A stretch of 64,000 nt of DNA. It comes from Phylloscopus collybita (Eukaryota > Chordata > Aves > Passeriformes > Phylloscopidae). The notes beneath the pieces are model-generated. The model was given only the letters and a program-made list of their open reading frames with translations. It had not been told where the DNA came from and searched no databases. Where the stretch lies: positions 19,759,001 to 19,823,000 of the forward strand of contig JAJNNQ010000018.1 of assembly GCA_027886175.1 (NCBI GenBank). Direction: 5' to 3'. The translations under genes were made by a program, and so were the position numbers. Numbering within the stretch: position 1 is the first letter of the stretch; each line of letters starts with the position of its first letter. This document shows, piece after piece, positions 24,201 to 37,565 of this stretch.

Positions 24201-27200
24201 TAACAAGGGGCAGAGAAAAAAAAAAAAAACCAAACCAAAACAAACAAACAATAAATCAAACCCCACAGATGTTTACTGGGCAAAGAATACAAAAATGAGC
24301 ACCAAAATTGTTAAATTCTACCAGAAAATTGGAAAAAAAGGCTATTGTAAAAGATTATAATATAAATGAGGATGAAAAGGTCAGATGAGTTGCAGCCATT
24401 ATTCAGGTCTTTATGTAGGTATAGAGGAATGAAATATTCAAAAAGGGAGAGTATCTCAGGCCTTGGATGGTTTGGCTTATCTGTCAGCTTTATGTTCCTG
24501 TGAGAAAATAACTTCCTTCTTGGTGTGAGTCCTACTCCTCTGCTAAACTCCAGTAAGTTAATAAGAAATCTTTGTTATGCTCATATAGCTCAATAATTTC
24601 AAGATAATCTGGTTGTGCTTAGTTGAAAAGAAACCTTTTTCTAGAGCTTTGCCTCATATTTAAGACTTACAGAAATGTGATGATATTTTTGAGATAATAG
24701 GAAGAAATTAAAGTAGAGTGGTTTTGTTTGTTTGGTGATGTTTTCCTCCCTCCCTGCCCCTTAAAGGTTTCACTTGATATTTGGATTATACTTCACAGTG
24801 GGGTGAGCATGAGATACTATTGTTTTATGAACTGATTTCCTCATTTCAGCTCAACAGCACTTTTAAATCTTTGCCTTTTGCATAGCAGCTGCGTTATCTC
24901 GTAAACACAAGAATTTTTACTAAGGGATGTCAGCCTCAGCGAAACTATAACAAACAAACAATTTAAAGACTAAGTTTGATTAGCTGCATAAAAGAAAGAT
25001 CTGCACAATTTACACATCTACCCTAATAAGCCTTTATCTTTTGTCAGCCTCAGACAATTGGCTACACCAAGTGATTGCCTACTGTTAAACAACAAAAGTG
25101 AAGTGTTATAATTGCCAGTTTCTTAACATAAGGTCCTGAACTTCAGACACTTTAAGTAGTTGGACAAAAAGACAGTATAAAACCCATCAGGGTATACTGC
25201 TGTTTCACACACCATCGCCATTTTTTGGCCCAGGTGCGTTAGAGCCTAGGAGTTCTTGTTTTGTTTTTCATTTCTCTCTCTTCCTCCCCTCCCACATCCA
25301 TGTGGCTAAGATTATAATATTTGAAAAATTAATTTGGAAATCACAGCATGTCAAAGCAGTTCTAAATAAATATGGTTTCAATTTCAAGTAAATTTTTTGG
25401 CTGAGAGACAAGAGAGACTGCATGGTTTAGCAGTGAAGACATTGTTGTGGTGCTTAGACGGATTCCATGTTTTGCTTTCTCGTCTGTCTCTTCAAAGTTC
25501 TATACTGTGCTTCCTTATATTGCATTGTAAAACCAATAGCATAGAAATTGTCTAGATTTTATGCATATATAGTGGCTACTGTAATGGTGTTCAGAACTCA
25601 GAACCTGTTTTCATGAAAAAATAAAGAAATTTATGCTGCTGAAAAGCAACTTGTGGATAACTTCGCTAATTGAAATGCTTGAGTTAATATTGAAAAAAAA
25701 CCTGAAAAGTTTAACACATAGTTTGTCTGACTAGGAAGAGAATAAAACTCTCTACTGTATAAACATCTCTCAAATTAACTTTTGCCATCTTTGGAACTCT
25801 GATGTCACAGAACACAGTTTTCTCCACTCAACATTGGATCACATATCCAGCTTCCTACCAACCTTTATCTGACACTGAACACACTCAAAAACATGTAAAA
25901 CAACTCCATGTCTCTGCTAATTTCTGTTAGCTCACAAAATAGCTGAGCTAGAAGGGAAAAAATATTTCATGATCACAATAAAGAGGAAGAAAAATCCACC
26001 CACAATTGTAGCAGTGAGAATTTTAAAAACCTTCAAGCAGAATTACAATTACCAGTACTACAAACAAGAATTTTTGATCTTATTTTAGTGTAAGTAGTCT
26101 GTATTTAAGTGTATTAGTGAAAACACACTATGCATTTGAATGTTTTTATGTTGAAAAATATTTAGATAATAAATTCACATAATTCATTGAAATATATTGT
26201 ACACTTTCACTCTTATTCCTTAGCAGTTACTTTTAATGAAATCTGATATAAGAAGACTTACAAGGTCTTTTCTAAGTAGGAAAAAACCCCAAAAATTTAG
26301 AAGCTACTGAAATAATCCCCAAAGTATAGGAATTCTTGTCATAGTATTTCATCTAAACCTTTTCTCTATATTAATCCACAAAGCTCAACACAAGCATATG
26401 GGTCATAATTAACAAAGTGAATCAATAAATTAAGTACTATGTTTCCCTATTTGTTTTTTTTTGTTTTGTTTTGTTTTTATATAAGAATATGACCAAAGTT
26501 CTGTAAATATATCTCTTTAATCTTAATATTCATAAATAATTTCAAATTTAATTAACTTTCAAATCACTGCAGTCTGTTCTACTCACAGAGAATGCATGTG
26601 GAGCTAAATCACATAGAACTGTTTTTATTCTTTGTTGATTGGCTAAAATTTTCATAATTGAGAAAAAAAACATGGTTTAAAAAAACAATACTTAGTATCA
26701 CTTGGTCAACCACTTCATTTCATGAAGAAAAATCAACTCAGATGTTAAGTCCAGAAAGATTGACTGATGAAAGGTAAACAGAGATGAAAACACCAAACTT
26801 CCTGGAATTTAAATGAGGGCTGTTTTCCCTGCATTCAATCAACCAGATTTATGAAGTATTCATGCATTTCCTCCTCATCATCAGGTCCTAATCTGTGGGA
26901 TTTACACTTAGTTTGGTGAGATTTCCAGTGGGGCTGTGCAGTCTCAATAGGGAGCACTTGCCAAATAGGAAGCTTGACCAAAACCTTTTAGATGTACTAA
27001 AAATACTAAGGTGGGATCAAAGCTACTATCAGTCATGTAAAGGTGCTAGATGACATCTCTTTAAATAACCCATCTATACAAAACCAAGGCCCTTTATTTT
27101 TGCAGTCATAAGATGGTAAATAAAAGAAAAGAGAAAAGTGAGCAATTAAAGTGGGCATTCTAGGCCTTGCCCTGTAATTCCACTAGTACTTTAATAGTTT

Positions 27201-30200
27201 ATGTAAAAGTTTTTTACTGTCACTCTATAGGCATATGCTATTAATTCCTTCAATTTTTAAAGTACAATCCATTTACTCAACACTCATAAAATAAGAAGGA
27301 ACATAACATAATAACATAATATAAGAAGAAGGAACTTATATTATTCCGGAATAACATCCTACTCTCCCCACATTGAAAAAATGGTCCTGAAGGAACTGAA
27401 ATATGCTGCTCTCCTTTCCAAGATATGGTTATGCTCTCTTTTTATGTAGCTTATTCAATTTTCCTAAGGTCTATTATCTGACAAAATCAACTCCTTTAAT
27501 TAGTTATCTGTATACTGATTTAGAGCCTAAATAATTTCCCTTTAAATCATATATTCCAGCTCTAATATATTATATACTCTTTTTAATTTCAGTAGGAATT
27601 CCCTGCAACAAGGTTTCCCACATCTCTAGAAGAATTTTCAAATTTTCTAACTGATAAAGTTACTAAACAGTCCCTTTTAATTTTCCATAAATTTCAGCTC
27701 CTTTTAAATATACAGAAGGTCATTTCCAATTCAGGTAAATAACTCTGTCTAAGGTTTTTGATATATTTATGAAGGAGACTTTCAAAGACAAACAGGAGCC
27801 AGGCACCTACATTCCACTGATAGCTAATAGGCATCAGGCACCTGTGCCTTTGAAAATCTGTCCCCAGTCAATCATGTTTGACAATTATTCATCAAGTTTT
27901 CCTACTGTTATGCTGAAAAAAATAGTGAGCTGTCACTTTCAAGACTATTCCTGTACACAAGAGAAGCCAAATCCATATCGATCAAAGTGACATGTTTGTA
28001 GTGCAAAATAAACTGAAACATCTATATAATTTATGGCTTGTTATGTTTGGTGACAAACAGGTGCTTTAATTAAATTTGAGATTCAGAGCCTTTTAAACCT
28101 AGTGTCGAATTTTATCACCTATAAATAAAGAGGTCTTTGGAAAGAGGAATAGATAAGCATGAGTATTGATTTCAGTTACAGATGTGGACATAAGTCCCAG
28201 CACTTACAGCAAATAATATACTGCTTGTGCCTTTAAACTACAATTACCTGCAGAGTACGATGTGTTCTGTGCTGTTCAAGAGAAGGGCTGAAAACGTACA
28301 ATGTTTCAGCAGAAGAGAAACTTAAGTAAACGCAAAGGTACAGGCTTTTCAAACAGCATCTGGATACAGCAGTAAATTTGTCTTCATCAGTGGGTGCCCC
28401 AGGCCCTGTTTATTAGAAGTTTTTGTAATTAGATTCTGAAGCACTTATACATATGAAGTACAGATATAAGGTGGGGGCAGATTCCAACATAGACACCTCT
28501 GTTCATCTTTCATTCAGAAAGGCTGAAGGCTTTGGAATTCATAGTGCACTTTTATATTGGCACATCCAAATATTTCTGCAGTGAATAATAAGCTTGCTTC
28601 TTTGTAATTTTGCCTCCTTTTATGTGGATGAAAATAGACACACTATATGAATATGGATAGAATTAGTGCTGCATAATTTTGGGGTGGATAAACTCATTCT
28701 ACAGTTAAGGCAGAAAACCAGGAAAGTACAGTGAAGGTTTGATAGTACATGTGAATAAATATATTTCAAAGAAGCTTAATTAATTGTCTTTAGGATGTGC
28801 CCATATTCCTACTGACTATAAGGAAAGGCTACAGACTCACTTGGAGTAGAAGTTTAATTCCTAAATATTAATTAATTAAAATTTGTCAAGGAAGATTGTA
28901 ACCTAAATAACTTTTCTAACTTTTACAGTGATTTATTGACATAGCTGGACAAAGAATCCAAAATTCTGAACTAGATTTTTTATAACTTCATTTTATCTTA
29001 CTGTCTCTGGCCCACGCATAAAGAAAATCTTTAGTGATGGTATTATTTTTAAGACCTTTGTAGATTTCAGAGAATGAGGCATGTGCAGCAGCTATTTGGT
29101 ATTATTGGAACAAAGATTACTATAATGAGAAAATATCAAGAATGCAAGATAAGAAAAAAGTTATAGGATAGAATGTTATTCATCAATTATTTCAGGATAG
29201 ATTTTTTAAGCTTCATAAGATGAAACCCTGAATCAGTTTTAGGCAGAGATTTAGTTTGTTTTGGCTGTTGGAGATGTCTAGTTTTCGGATTTTTGTTCTT
29301 ATTCAGGCCTGGAGGTTAACAAAAAATTAAAAACTAAGGAACTGCCTTCAAGCTGAAAATATATTAACACGTGTCATCTTCAAAAAAATGCTCTAATCTT
29401 GTGTCCTCACTCCCTCTCTTTAGTCCTCCAACATCTTGTTTACTATAACAGATTTTATGTTGTCTTTCTTTTCTTTAAGAGGTGTAGTTTATAGCATGTC
29501 CCAAGCTAACTACCTCTACCATAAATAAGATAAAACTGGTGCTAGGTATTGCTGAGCAGAGAGCACAATCATTAAGAGAAACAGTCCAGTAAAGAAGGCA
29601 AAGTAATGACTCTATTTGGAATCTCTTTATTGGTTTTCTGCTTGCAAACTTTGCCACAGACATAATACCTCCAGCTCAGCAACAATTAAGCTGTTACTAT
29701 ATAAAACCTGATGAAAAAAATTTTTTTTTTGAAAAATAATCCCACCTTGTTCTTTTAGTTAAGGGAAAAGAAACAATCCTTCTCCAAGTTTCTTTAGATT
29801 AGTGTCATTAAATTTTGAACTTTCAATGTCCACTTTTAAATTTTCAGTATTTGGAAATATTAATGGGGTAAATCTTATTTAACTCATCTGAGTTTTGATA
29901 TAACATCTGTTTCTGAGACTGATGAACTGCACAACTGTCTTAGGTGTATCAGCCAGCCTGAACATGTTTGTCAAAGCTGATAGCAAAAAGAACTCTCATT
30001 TATTAATTTTTGTGTGACAACACATAATGTTCAAACATTCATCATGCTTTTAGGTGATTTTATTATTGCTCTCCAGGTATGGATTTAAAAAGGGGAGCAT
30101 CTCTTGCTATTGTGACAATCCATGAAAAAAATTCAGATTCAGGGTGAGAGTTCAATAAAATTGTGCTCAGCACCCAACACTGAGTTGTAAGAGAAGACCA

Positions 30201-30729
30201 AAAAGAAGGAATGTTAAGGATTAAGAAAAGATCATGAAAGCTTTGATTGTTGGTGTATTTTAATTCAGTTATAGAAGAATATGGCAGGTCATTTCATCAA
30301 ATTGGCATGTATTTAATTTTTATCATATGATAAAAAGAAGCAGGTAGATTTTTGATGACATGTTAGGAAAATCATTTGAATCATAAGTTTCCAATAAGCC
30401 ACAAAAATAATAAATTTTGTTACTCAGAAGGGGACTTAATTAAGGGAGAGAAAGAGAAAAAAAATCTGTGAAGAGCCCAAAGAACATAAATAGTCTTTTT
30501 ATTTACTTTGATACTGATTTTCATATAATAAGTAAAGAATTTGTGGAATTCCTTTCCATGTGATGCTATACAAACTATGGAATTTATAGTATCACAATCT
30601 ATAAACATCCAGTTTACAAAGAATAATTTCTCATATATCACATTTAAGAGATCTTGACGATAAAAGAATGGATTCTCAATTTGCATAAAATCCACTTCCT
30701 AAAGTAAAGAGGTGTTGTCTGAATTGCAG
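21210..30729. other. AT-rich non-coding stretch
   Basis: No supported gene or named interspersed repeat in about 9.5 kb. Simple A/C and T/G tracts occur at 24215-24260 and 26451-26478. A 14-bp perfect palindrome (TTATTCCGGAATAA) lies at 27341-27354. Weak splice-like segments at 23060-23220 and 28248-28287 (-) were judged unsupported. The part 24830-25190 is denser in homeodomain, E-box and GATA-like motifs and might be an enhancer. Confidence 0.5.
24215..24260. repeat. A-rich / (CAAA)n simple repeat
   Basis: A run of A followed by CCAAACC and CAAA units. Read directly. Confidence 0.8.
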
Positions 30730-30870
30730 ATTGGGAAGATGCAAGCTATCCAGGCCATGGATATGTATGACCACAGGAATGTGGCCGAAAATCTTTTGTA
30801 TTCCAATGGCTCATTTAGAACTCAGGTGGCAGGAGATCTTCAGCAGCAGAATTCTGGGGGTCAGCTGTAA
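30730..30870 (+). other. Candidate 3'-terminal exon, 46 codons
   Basis: Preceded by TTGTCTGAATTGCAG, an acceptable acceptor, then 46 open codons ending in TAA at 30868-30870. Codon choice is mixed and includes GCC, GGC, CAG and GTG, richer in G and C than the AT-rich flanks. The peptide contains Met-Asp-Met-Tyr-Asp-His-Arg and ends Leu-Gln-Gln-Gln-Asn-Ser-Gly-Gly-Gln-Leu. No domain recognised. No AATAAA lies close downstream. It could be a real last exon, a fragment of a processed copy, or chance. Confidence 0.28.
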
Positions 30871-31560
30871 GATTTGAACAATTCAAGCAGTCTCACTACA
30901 GAGGGCAATGAAAAAAGAAGTCTGAACTCTCTATTGTTTGCTTTATTTTTATTACTAAGTTGACATGTATCACCTCTGAAACAGTGGGTGATAGAGGTGA
31001 GAGTAAAGCCAAAGGCTCGGCTAAGGCACATGTCCCAGAATAGCTAAAAAAAGTGTGGATCTGTTTGTCTGGAAGTTCCAAGCTTGTTTTGATGTCAAGA
31101 ACATTTTGCCAAGAGTGCCATTTGGCCAAGGGGTTTTAACTGTTGAATTTTCATCTTTGATTTTTTTTTAAAATGTTTATTTTGATACAGTAGCCTGAAG
31201 GCTGAAAAAAAAGGCAGATACATAATGCTTTTGACAAGGGTGACATCTTAATTAGGATGAAGAGTTAGACTAGTTATCTCAAAGGAGTTTAGACCTCCTC
31301 TGCCCAAGAGCCACTGTGTTTGTGTCTCTAAAATTGTGTACGTTTTTCAACATTGAAGTCCTCAAAGTGAATGTGAGAAAATGAAGAATCTTCCTGTTGC
31401 CTCAATCCATTTCGTTTAACTAAAAGTGCTTAGTTTTTGAAACTTGAAAACAGTTTTCTGTCCTGAGAAAGCTATGCACAATCACCTATGATAAAATAAT
31501 CACCAAAACGTTTTGTTGATTGGTTTGAGTTTAGTAAGGTCTTTTGTGTTTTGGCTGAGG

Positions 31561-31605
31561 GGGTTTTTTGTGGTTTTTGTTTGTTTGTGGTTTTTTTTTT
31601 TTTAA
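31561..31605. repeat. T/G-rich simple repeat
   Basis: Runs of T with interspersed G, including GTTTGTTTG. Read directly. Confidence 0.75.
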
Positions 31606-31692
31606 GGCATGTCAATGAAGCTAACTGGTATATAGAATGCAGTCAATGATTTCAATAAATTTGCATCTTCTTTATGGTTTATTAAAACATAT

Positions 31693-31726
31693 GGTTAATG
31701 GTTAATATTAATGGTTAATGGTTAAT
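31693..31726. repeat. GGTTAAT heptamer repeats
   Basis: Four copies of GGTTAAT in two adjacent pairs separated by six bases, with a related TATGGTTAA nearby at 31738. Short local expansion; not a vertebrate telomere repeat (TTAGGG). Confidence 0.7.
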
Positions 31727-33669
31727 GCATTTTCTTTATGGTTAACTAATCTCAGTAGAATAATATGGATAGTATGGTATAAAAAAAAAGAAGCAACCAA
31801 ACAGCAGCATTCTTTTGTGGTTTTGCAGTACCATTCACATCTTTCTTTGCACTTCACCTACTTTGTTAACAACTATGTCATATGTTAAAATCAGTAGCAT
31901 CTTACTAGTAACATATCACAAGCATCTATCTATTTTGAATGTAAATAGTAAACAAGGTGAAGAATGGAAAGGCAGTTCTTAGGTCTAAGTTGCATGATAT
32001 ATTTAGAAAAAGAAACCACACTCCTTGGATCAATTATATATTTCACAGTGAAATCTAGTTCACACTATTGCTTGCATAATACAAAAGGAATGCTCTTTCC
32101 AATTACTATGTTTTTCTCTTGATAGATACAGTGGTTAATTGACTGAATCTTAGCAAAAAAGTATAACTCTGTGAAGAAGACTTGGAGACAATTCCAATAT
32201 TGCTGTAGTTGTTTTCATGATCCATTCTTATCTGACCCCAAAAGAGTTAGCATAGTCAATAGTATAAAGTAATTTTACAAACCCTAAAGTTGTCAAAAGG
32301 AAGAACAAATATTCATTCTCTAAGATGTTTAATTTGGTTATCCTTTTTTTTTTTTTCTTTCTGGATGAGGGTCATTGTGATTGCTGTAAATTGCTGATTT
32401 TAAAAGGTGAGCTGTTATTGAACAAATTAAGAAATATTTTGCTATGGATTTGGCAAAAGTGTAATTTTTTTTTTGCAAAATTCTTTTCTATGGTACATCT
32501 CATAGATTTTTTATCACAGGCAAATGAAAAATTTAAAACAAAGATGCTTTTAAGGACAAAACACAAGGGAAAGAACTTGCTGAGCCTCCATTGACCTACC
32601 AGGTATCCACAAGCATGACAAATTTGTCCATAGTGAAGAATAATAAGTACATAATTAAAAGTTTTTAATACTTTGAGTCTGATTCCCTCTCTTTCCCCTA
32701 TGCTATTAAAGAATGACACCCAGTTATTCAGGAGCAAATGTTGCTCAATAGTATCAAATTATTTTTAAATGTCCCATTTTCGTGCATGTTACAGATCCTT
32801 AGCACATTATGCATAAAAAGAGATCTTAGCAACTGTATTGTCAAAGCCTTTAGCTCATGGTTAAATCAAATCTTTCAAATGTCACACCTTCTGAGTCTTT
32901 TAAGTCATATGAATTGTTCGAAGGATTTAAAAATGAAGTCAAGCAGCTGCTCTGCACTTTGTATTAACAATATCTGTTCAAATATGCTCATGTCTTCTAA
33001 ACTTCTACATCTCCTCTATGTACATAGCACCTACCTATATCAAGAGGAAAAAGAATAGGGTGAATAACTTAAATGCAGTAGACCTCAGCTTCCCAGGTGT
33101 TTGGAAATCACAGCTTGTACTGAAATATATAGCAGCAAAAATGTAGAAGACAAATGCCTTCCGAAATTTTTGGTTTCTATTCTTACACAGAATATTCATT
33201 ATACATATCTTGATGTATATAAAGTGTGAATATAGCTCAGTTTTATTTTAGTTATTTAGAATTCATCATTGGTGGTCAATTGGAAATGCTAGTCATGATT
33301 TAGGAAGAATTTTTTAGAAAGAACTGTACAATATACTATATATATAAGGATTAAAATAACAGCAAAAAAGTTTAGAGTAAAAGACAAAGCAAGTATTGTG
33401 GCTTTGCAGAAGACAAGGGAATTTCACATTCCGTAAGAGTTCTACACCTTCTCTTGTGAAAGGAAAAGTACTTTAAAGCACAGTTGAAACTGAATCACGA
33501 TTCTCATTTGTCACCAATTAGTGCAAATGTATTAAAGGAGATTCAACAAAAAGATGCTCTATGTTATGAACACAGGGACCCACAATTTTGTTAAATATCC
33601 CATAGATACAAATTCCTTTTGCTTCACTTCCTTTACTCTGTCTATCCACACTGTATTGAGGAAATGCAG

Positions 33670-33835
33670 TATTCAAAATCCAAATTGCATAGTAAGGTGT
33701 TTGAAAGCAAAATCTAGATGTTAATTTGAAATACTTTTTTTAACAACATTCCTATTCAAAATCCAAATTACATAGTAGGGTATTTGAAACCAATATCTAG
33801 ATGTTAATTTGAAATATCTTTTTTAACAGCGTTCC
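33670..33835. repeat. 83-bp tandem duplication, two copies
   Basis: Copy 1 is 33670-33752 and copy 2 is 33753-33835, directly abutting with no length change. By eye they differ at 9 of 83 sites, mostly transitions, so the duplication is not recent. Both copies contain ATCTAGATGTTAATTTGAAAT and a T run. Confidence 0.9.
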
Positions 33836-34074
33836 TTTGCAAAGGTGAGAGAGCCAAAATACATAAAGATATATTTTTATATCTCTATACAAAAATGTAT
33901 CTGTCTATATGTCACAGAACAATAGGTTTGGAAAATATAATACTAAAGCATTTTGTCTTCAGATTACTGATTCCGACTACAAGTTAGAATATTTAACCTG
34001 CCTTGAGTCACGACTTAATCTCCTTATCACAAAGCTCAGTAGCTGAAAAGCATGAACTTGTGAGGAAAAAAGTC

Positions 34075-34206
34075 CTGACATTAGCTGGATTGGTTAGAGC
34101 ATGATGCCGATAATATCAAGGCTGCATGTTTGGGGCAGACTGGAATTGATTATGCTTATGGAACCTTATGGATCCTTCTATGCAATTCAGAATATTCTGT
34201 GGTTCT
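34075..34206 (+). mobile_element. tRNA-Ile-derived SINE, TguSINE1-like
   Basis: The head at 34075-34140 matches tRNA-Ile: TTAGCTGGATTGGTTAGAGC at 34081-34100 (A box and D-arm), then ATGATGCCGATAATATCAAGG across the anticodon arm, and a decayed B box near 34126. The tail ends AATTCAGAATATTCTGTGGTTCT (34183-34205), which resembles the CR1 3' end. A tRNA-Ile head plus a CR1-like tail is the structure of TguSINE1, a passerine SINE thought to be moved by CR1 machinery. The anticodon arm is mutated and the 5' acceptor stem has decayed, so this is not a functional tRNA gene. Confidence 0.8.
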
Positions 34207-34294
34207 TTATTTAGATTATTTAAACAGTGCAAAAATAGAAATTTCTCTTTAGTAAAAGGTGTAAAAAAATGCAGTGCATTTCTCTGATTTTCAG

Positions 34295-34314
34295 AGTTTT
34301 CTGCACGGCTCCAG
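34295..34314 (+). other. Candidate 20-base microexon
   Basis: A strong acceptor (GCATTTCTCTGATTTTCAG) and a CAG|GTATGT donor frame 20 bases that include a CpG. All three frames are open, so coding cannot be judged. It does not fit the phase of the neighbouring + strand candidates. Confidence 0.12.
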
Positions 34315-37228
34315 GTATGTTGATTTGAGGTAGTTTGTAAAGGATAAGTGTTTATTTACATAGAATTCAAATTATTTTCTGTCTTAAACAACAGTGGGCT
34401 ATTCATTAACTATTGTAATGTTCATGAACAAGTCTGATGAGATTGAAGGAAAACATTGAGTAGTTTTGAGAATGTAGAAAGACCACTCATTTGTAATAGG
34501 GAGCTTGTATGACCTGCTTCACTGATTTCAAAATAAAAATACATGCCCTGCATTGCATATCTGTCTCTGTATGATATCTAGCAAGCAGAGTCCTATAGGA
34601 AACTGTCTGGCTGGATGCAAATGGCTTGCTGAAAGAAAAAGAAGACAGCAAGAGAGAGTGTAAAATCATCTTAATGATGAGAGTCTAATGAAATCAAATG
34701 AGCCTCTGTAAGTCTTATGCCATGGCTTCTTCAACATGGAAACCAAATAAATGTTGGAGGAGGAAAGATTTTGTTCCAAATGGAGTCATATATTTGCAAG
34801 AAATGAAAAAGGTGTCTGAGTTTGTTTGAACTGTTACCAGCTAAAAGCCTTAACAGTCAAATCCAAATTGAATATAGCTATTCTTTCTAAAAGAGCTGAC
34901 ATTTTTTTCCTTATGGTTTGCTGTTTTAAGTCAAAAGCAATCTAACTTCATTAAAAAGAAGGAAGCACCTGTTTCAAAGGCACCAAATTCAGTCTGCATT
35001 TTCATGCTAAAATTAAGAATGTTTAAAATGGTTTAGCTAATCTATTTTATGGAATGCCTTGATCACAGTGTAGTTTTCTTTTGAGGCTCAGAACTGGTTA
35101 TTCAGCTAAGCTCAGGGCATAAGTATGAAACTGATCAAAAAGACTTGAGCTGCTGAGCTGAACACTTTGCTTTATCCTACACCTAAATCAACATCAATTT
35201 GACTATTTTTCAATAGAAAGTGTTTTCAAAAGAGGTCAAAGGGAAACTGAAATCCAGATCCAGACTCCTAGCACTGGCAAATAGAAGCGACCAGCTATGA
35301 ACGTACTGTTGTTCATAGTGCCCAACTGCAGATGTGCCAGCCTGATTCTCTAACATGGCACAGTTTGAGACGTAACTGTAGAGAGATGGAATGAACCATT
35401 CATATGCATCATTAGATTACAGTAGAAACCCAAGAAAACCACAGAAGAACAAGCCTGAAATAACCAAGAAGGCATAAAGAGATTTCTTTTCCAGTCTCCT
35501 TGGTTTTGAATGACCCTGATGTAACTGAGAGATAAACTATTAGCTACATTAAATAAGAGCATAACTATAATAATAAGGAAAGAGTATCAGAAAAACTATG
35601 TAAGGTGGTACTAAAACGAAGGAAGCATCATATTTATATTGGGGAAAAACTGAATTAATCAAAAATCACTCTAAAATAGTATTTTTGAGGGCTTGATGAA
35701 CTTGAGGCATCAAATTAGAAAGTGTACATCAATGTCAGATTTTTTTTTAACTTCATAAACAATTTTCAGAATCTTATTTTCACTGATATTTCAATTCTAT
35801 ATTCTCCCTTGTTTATCATTTGTGGAACAGCTGGCCTACTTAACATGCAAAAAATATCTCCCAAAGACATCTTGCATGGTCTATCCAGTCTAAATGTAGA
35901 AATCACATCTCTGTCTACATCAGTATATTATAGCAAAGCTTGAGGAAAAAATTCAGACTGGGGCTCCATTATTAGAAATAAAACCTGATGATCAATAAAG
36001 GGTTTAGATCTCTGAAAACAGCTTCCCACTTGATTCAGCAAAGTTAGGTTTGATTATAATTCTGTTGTTGATTATATAGACTTCTTCTACAGAATGTTAG
36101 TAAGAAAGAAAAGAGGCCTAAAATTTTTTATGCAGCGAATTATGTTGTATTTAAATTCTTTAGTACTTAGAAAAACCATCTATTTCATTTTACATGAAAA
36201 GCTAATTAATAAAATATAGAAAAATATGTGCTTTTTGATTTATGCATTTTATATGTTGATAAATTTGCTTGGCTACACCTGTAGAGAGGAAAAGCATGTT
36301 AATCAATTTGCAAAGGTCTATAAATTAGAAATACAAAAGAAGCCACAGTGAGAGTATCAAGTAAGAAAAAGGTAGAAGAAGAAGATCATTTGGGGTTTTT
36401 TACTTTATCTTGTTGAATTCATTCATCAAGGAAACAAATCTAGTTAAACTTCTGATCATTTAGAGGGAAGACAAAATACATATGCTTCCAGTTAGATCCA
36501 GAACATATTTAACTTCTTTCAGTCAGCCTTAACACTTCAGGTTTTCATTTGAACACTGCAACTGAAGAAAAAAAATGTGATCATTGCAACTGTGCTGAAG
36601 ATGTGGAAGTCAAAATTACTGGCACAATAACTGAAAAATGTTTAAAAATCAATGACAGCTAATTGCAACTAAAGATGTTCTATATTGCAAAATTTTAATA
36701 CTTTGTCCATTTATCTTTTACATGCCTCCCTCTTTGTAACTATAACAGAACACTTAAAATAAATATTCTTCTAACATTAATGTTTCAACCTCTTCACTTT
36801 TTTTTCTCTCAATAATTTGGATTTTTGATGTTGGCATATTATTTAAAAGTCTTTAACATCATAATCATTTATTAAACTTGATTTTTTTTTCAAATTTCAA
36901 ATAAAAATTTATTTGAAACTATTTTGAGAACAAATTATCATTGAAAATAGGTATAACATTCGTCCATGGCACAAAAAGAACCCGAGAGCATAACAAAAAG
37001 ACTTGAATTACTTGTGGATGACTATTCCTACATGCAACATGTCTTCTACATCCAAGCACATCAATATTTATTCCAAGAGACTCAAGGAGTTCTGTATCTA
37101 AGATCATGCTACCAGCAATTGATGTTACAAAAAAAAAAAATGAAAACAAACAATCAGTCAAACAAAAAAACAATCCAAACCCCAACGGTTTTATAAGTTT
37201 ATAATATTTATGAGTTAAGCTATTAGAG
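34315..37228. other. AT-rich non-coding stretch
   Basis: No supported gene or repeat. Short open frames only. Confidence 0.55.
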
Positions 37229-37565
37229 AGGACCCAAAGGAGGGCTGCAAAGATGCTGAAGGGCCTTGAGGGGATGCCATATGAGGCATGGCTGAGGTCA
37301 CTTGGTCTTCTCAGTTGGAGGAGACTGAGGAAGATCTCCTCTCAATCTACAAATTCTTCGTGAGGGGAAGAGGAAGGGCAGGCACTGATCTCTGCTCTGT
37401 GGTGACAGTGACAGCACCTGAGGGCAATGGCCTGAAGTTATGTCAGAGAAGGTTTAAGTTGGATATTAGAAAAAGGTTCTTCACCCAGAGGGTGGTTTGG
37501 GTACTGGAACAGGCTCCCCAGGGAATGGTCACAGCACCAAGCCTGACAGTGTTTAAGACAAGTTT
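37229..37565 (+). mobile_element. CR1 LINE fragment, sense orientation
   Basis: Matches the part of avian CR1 that encodes the C-terminus of ORF2. Landmarks are the GAGGACCCAAAGGAGGGCTGC start, GGCAATGGCCTGAAGTTATG (37424-37443), GTTTAAGTTGGATATTAG (37452-37469), and GGAACAGGCTCCCCAGGGA (37507-37525). The copy is cut at both ends: the usual 3' terminus with ATTCTATGAT repeats is missing, which is unusual for CR1. Confidence 0.88.

Noticed and set aside
28248..28287. 40-base - strand exon with acceptor and GTAATT donor
   Set aside because: Two frames open and too short to judge; typical pseudoexon.
31693..31726. Interstitial telomere-like repeat
   Set aside because: The unit is GGTTAAT, not TTAGGG or its complement, and there are only four copies.
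32372..32737. 121-codon - strand frame
   Set aside because: Overlaps a + strand frame of similar length, hydrophobic and Asn/Lys-rich as expected from AT-rich sequence; no domain.
34075..34140. Functional tRNA-Ile gene
   Set aside because: The acceptor stem and B box are decayed, the anticodon arm is mutated, and a CR1-like tail follows, so it is a SINE.
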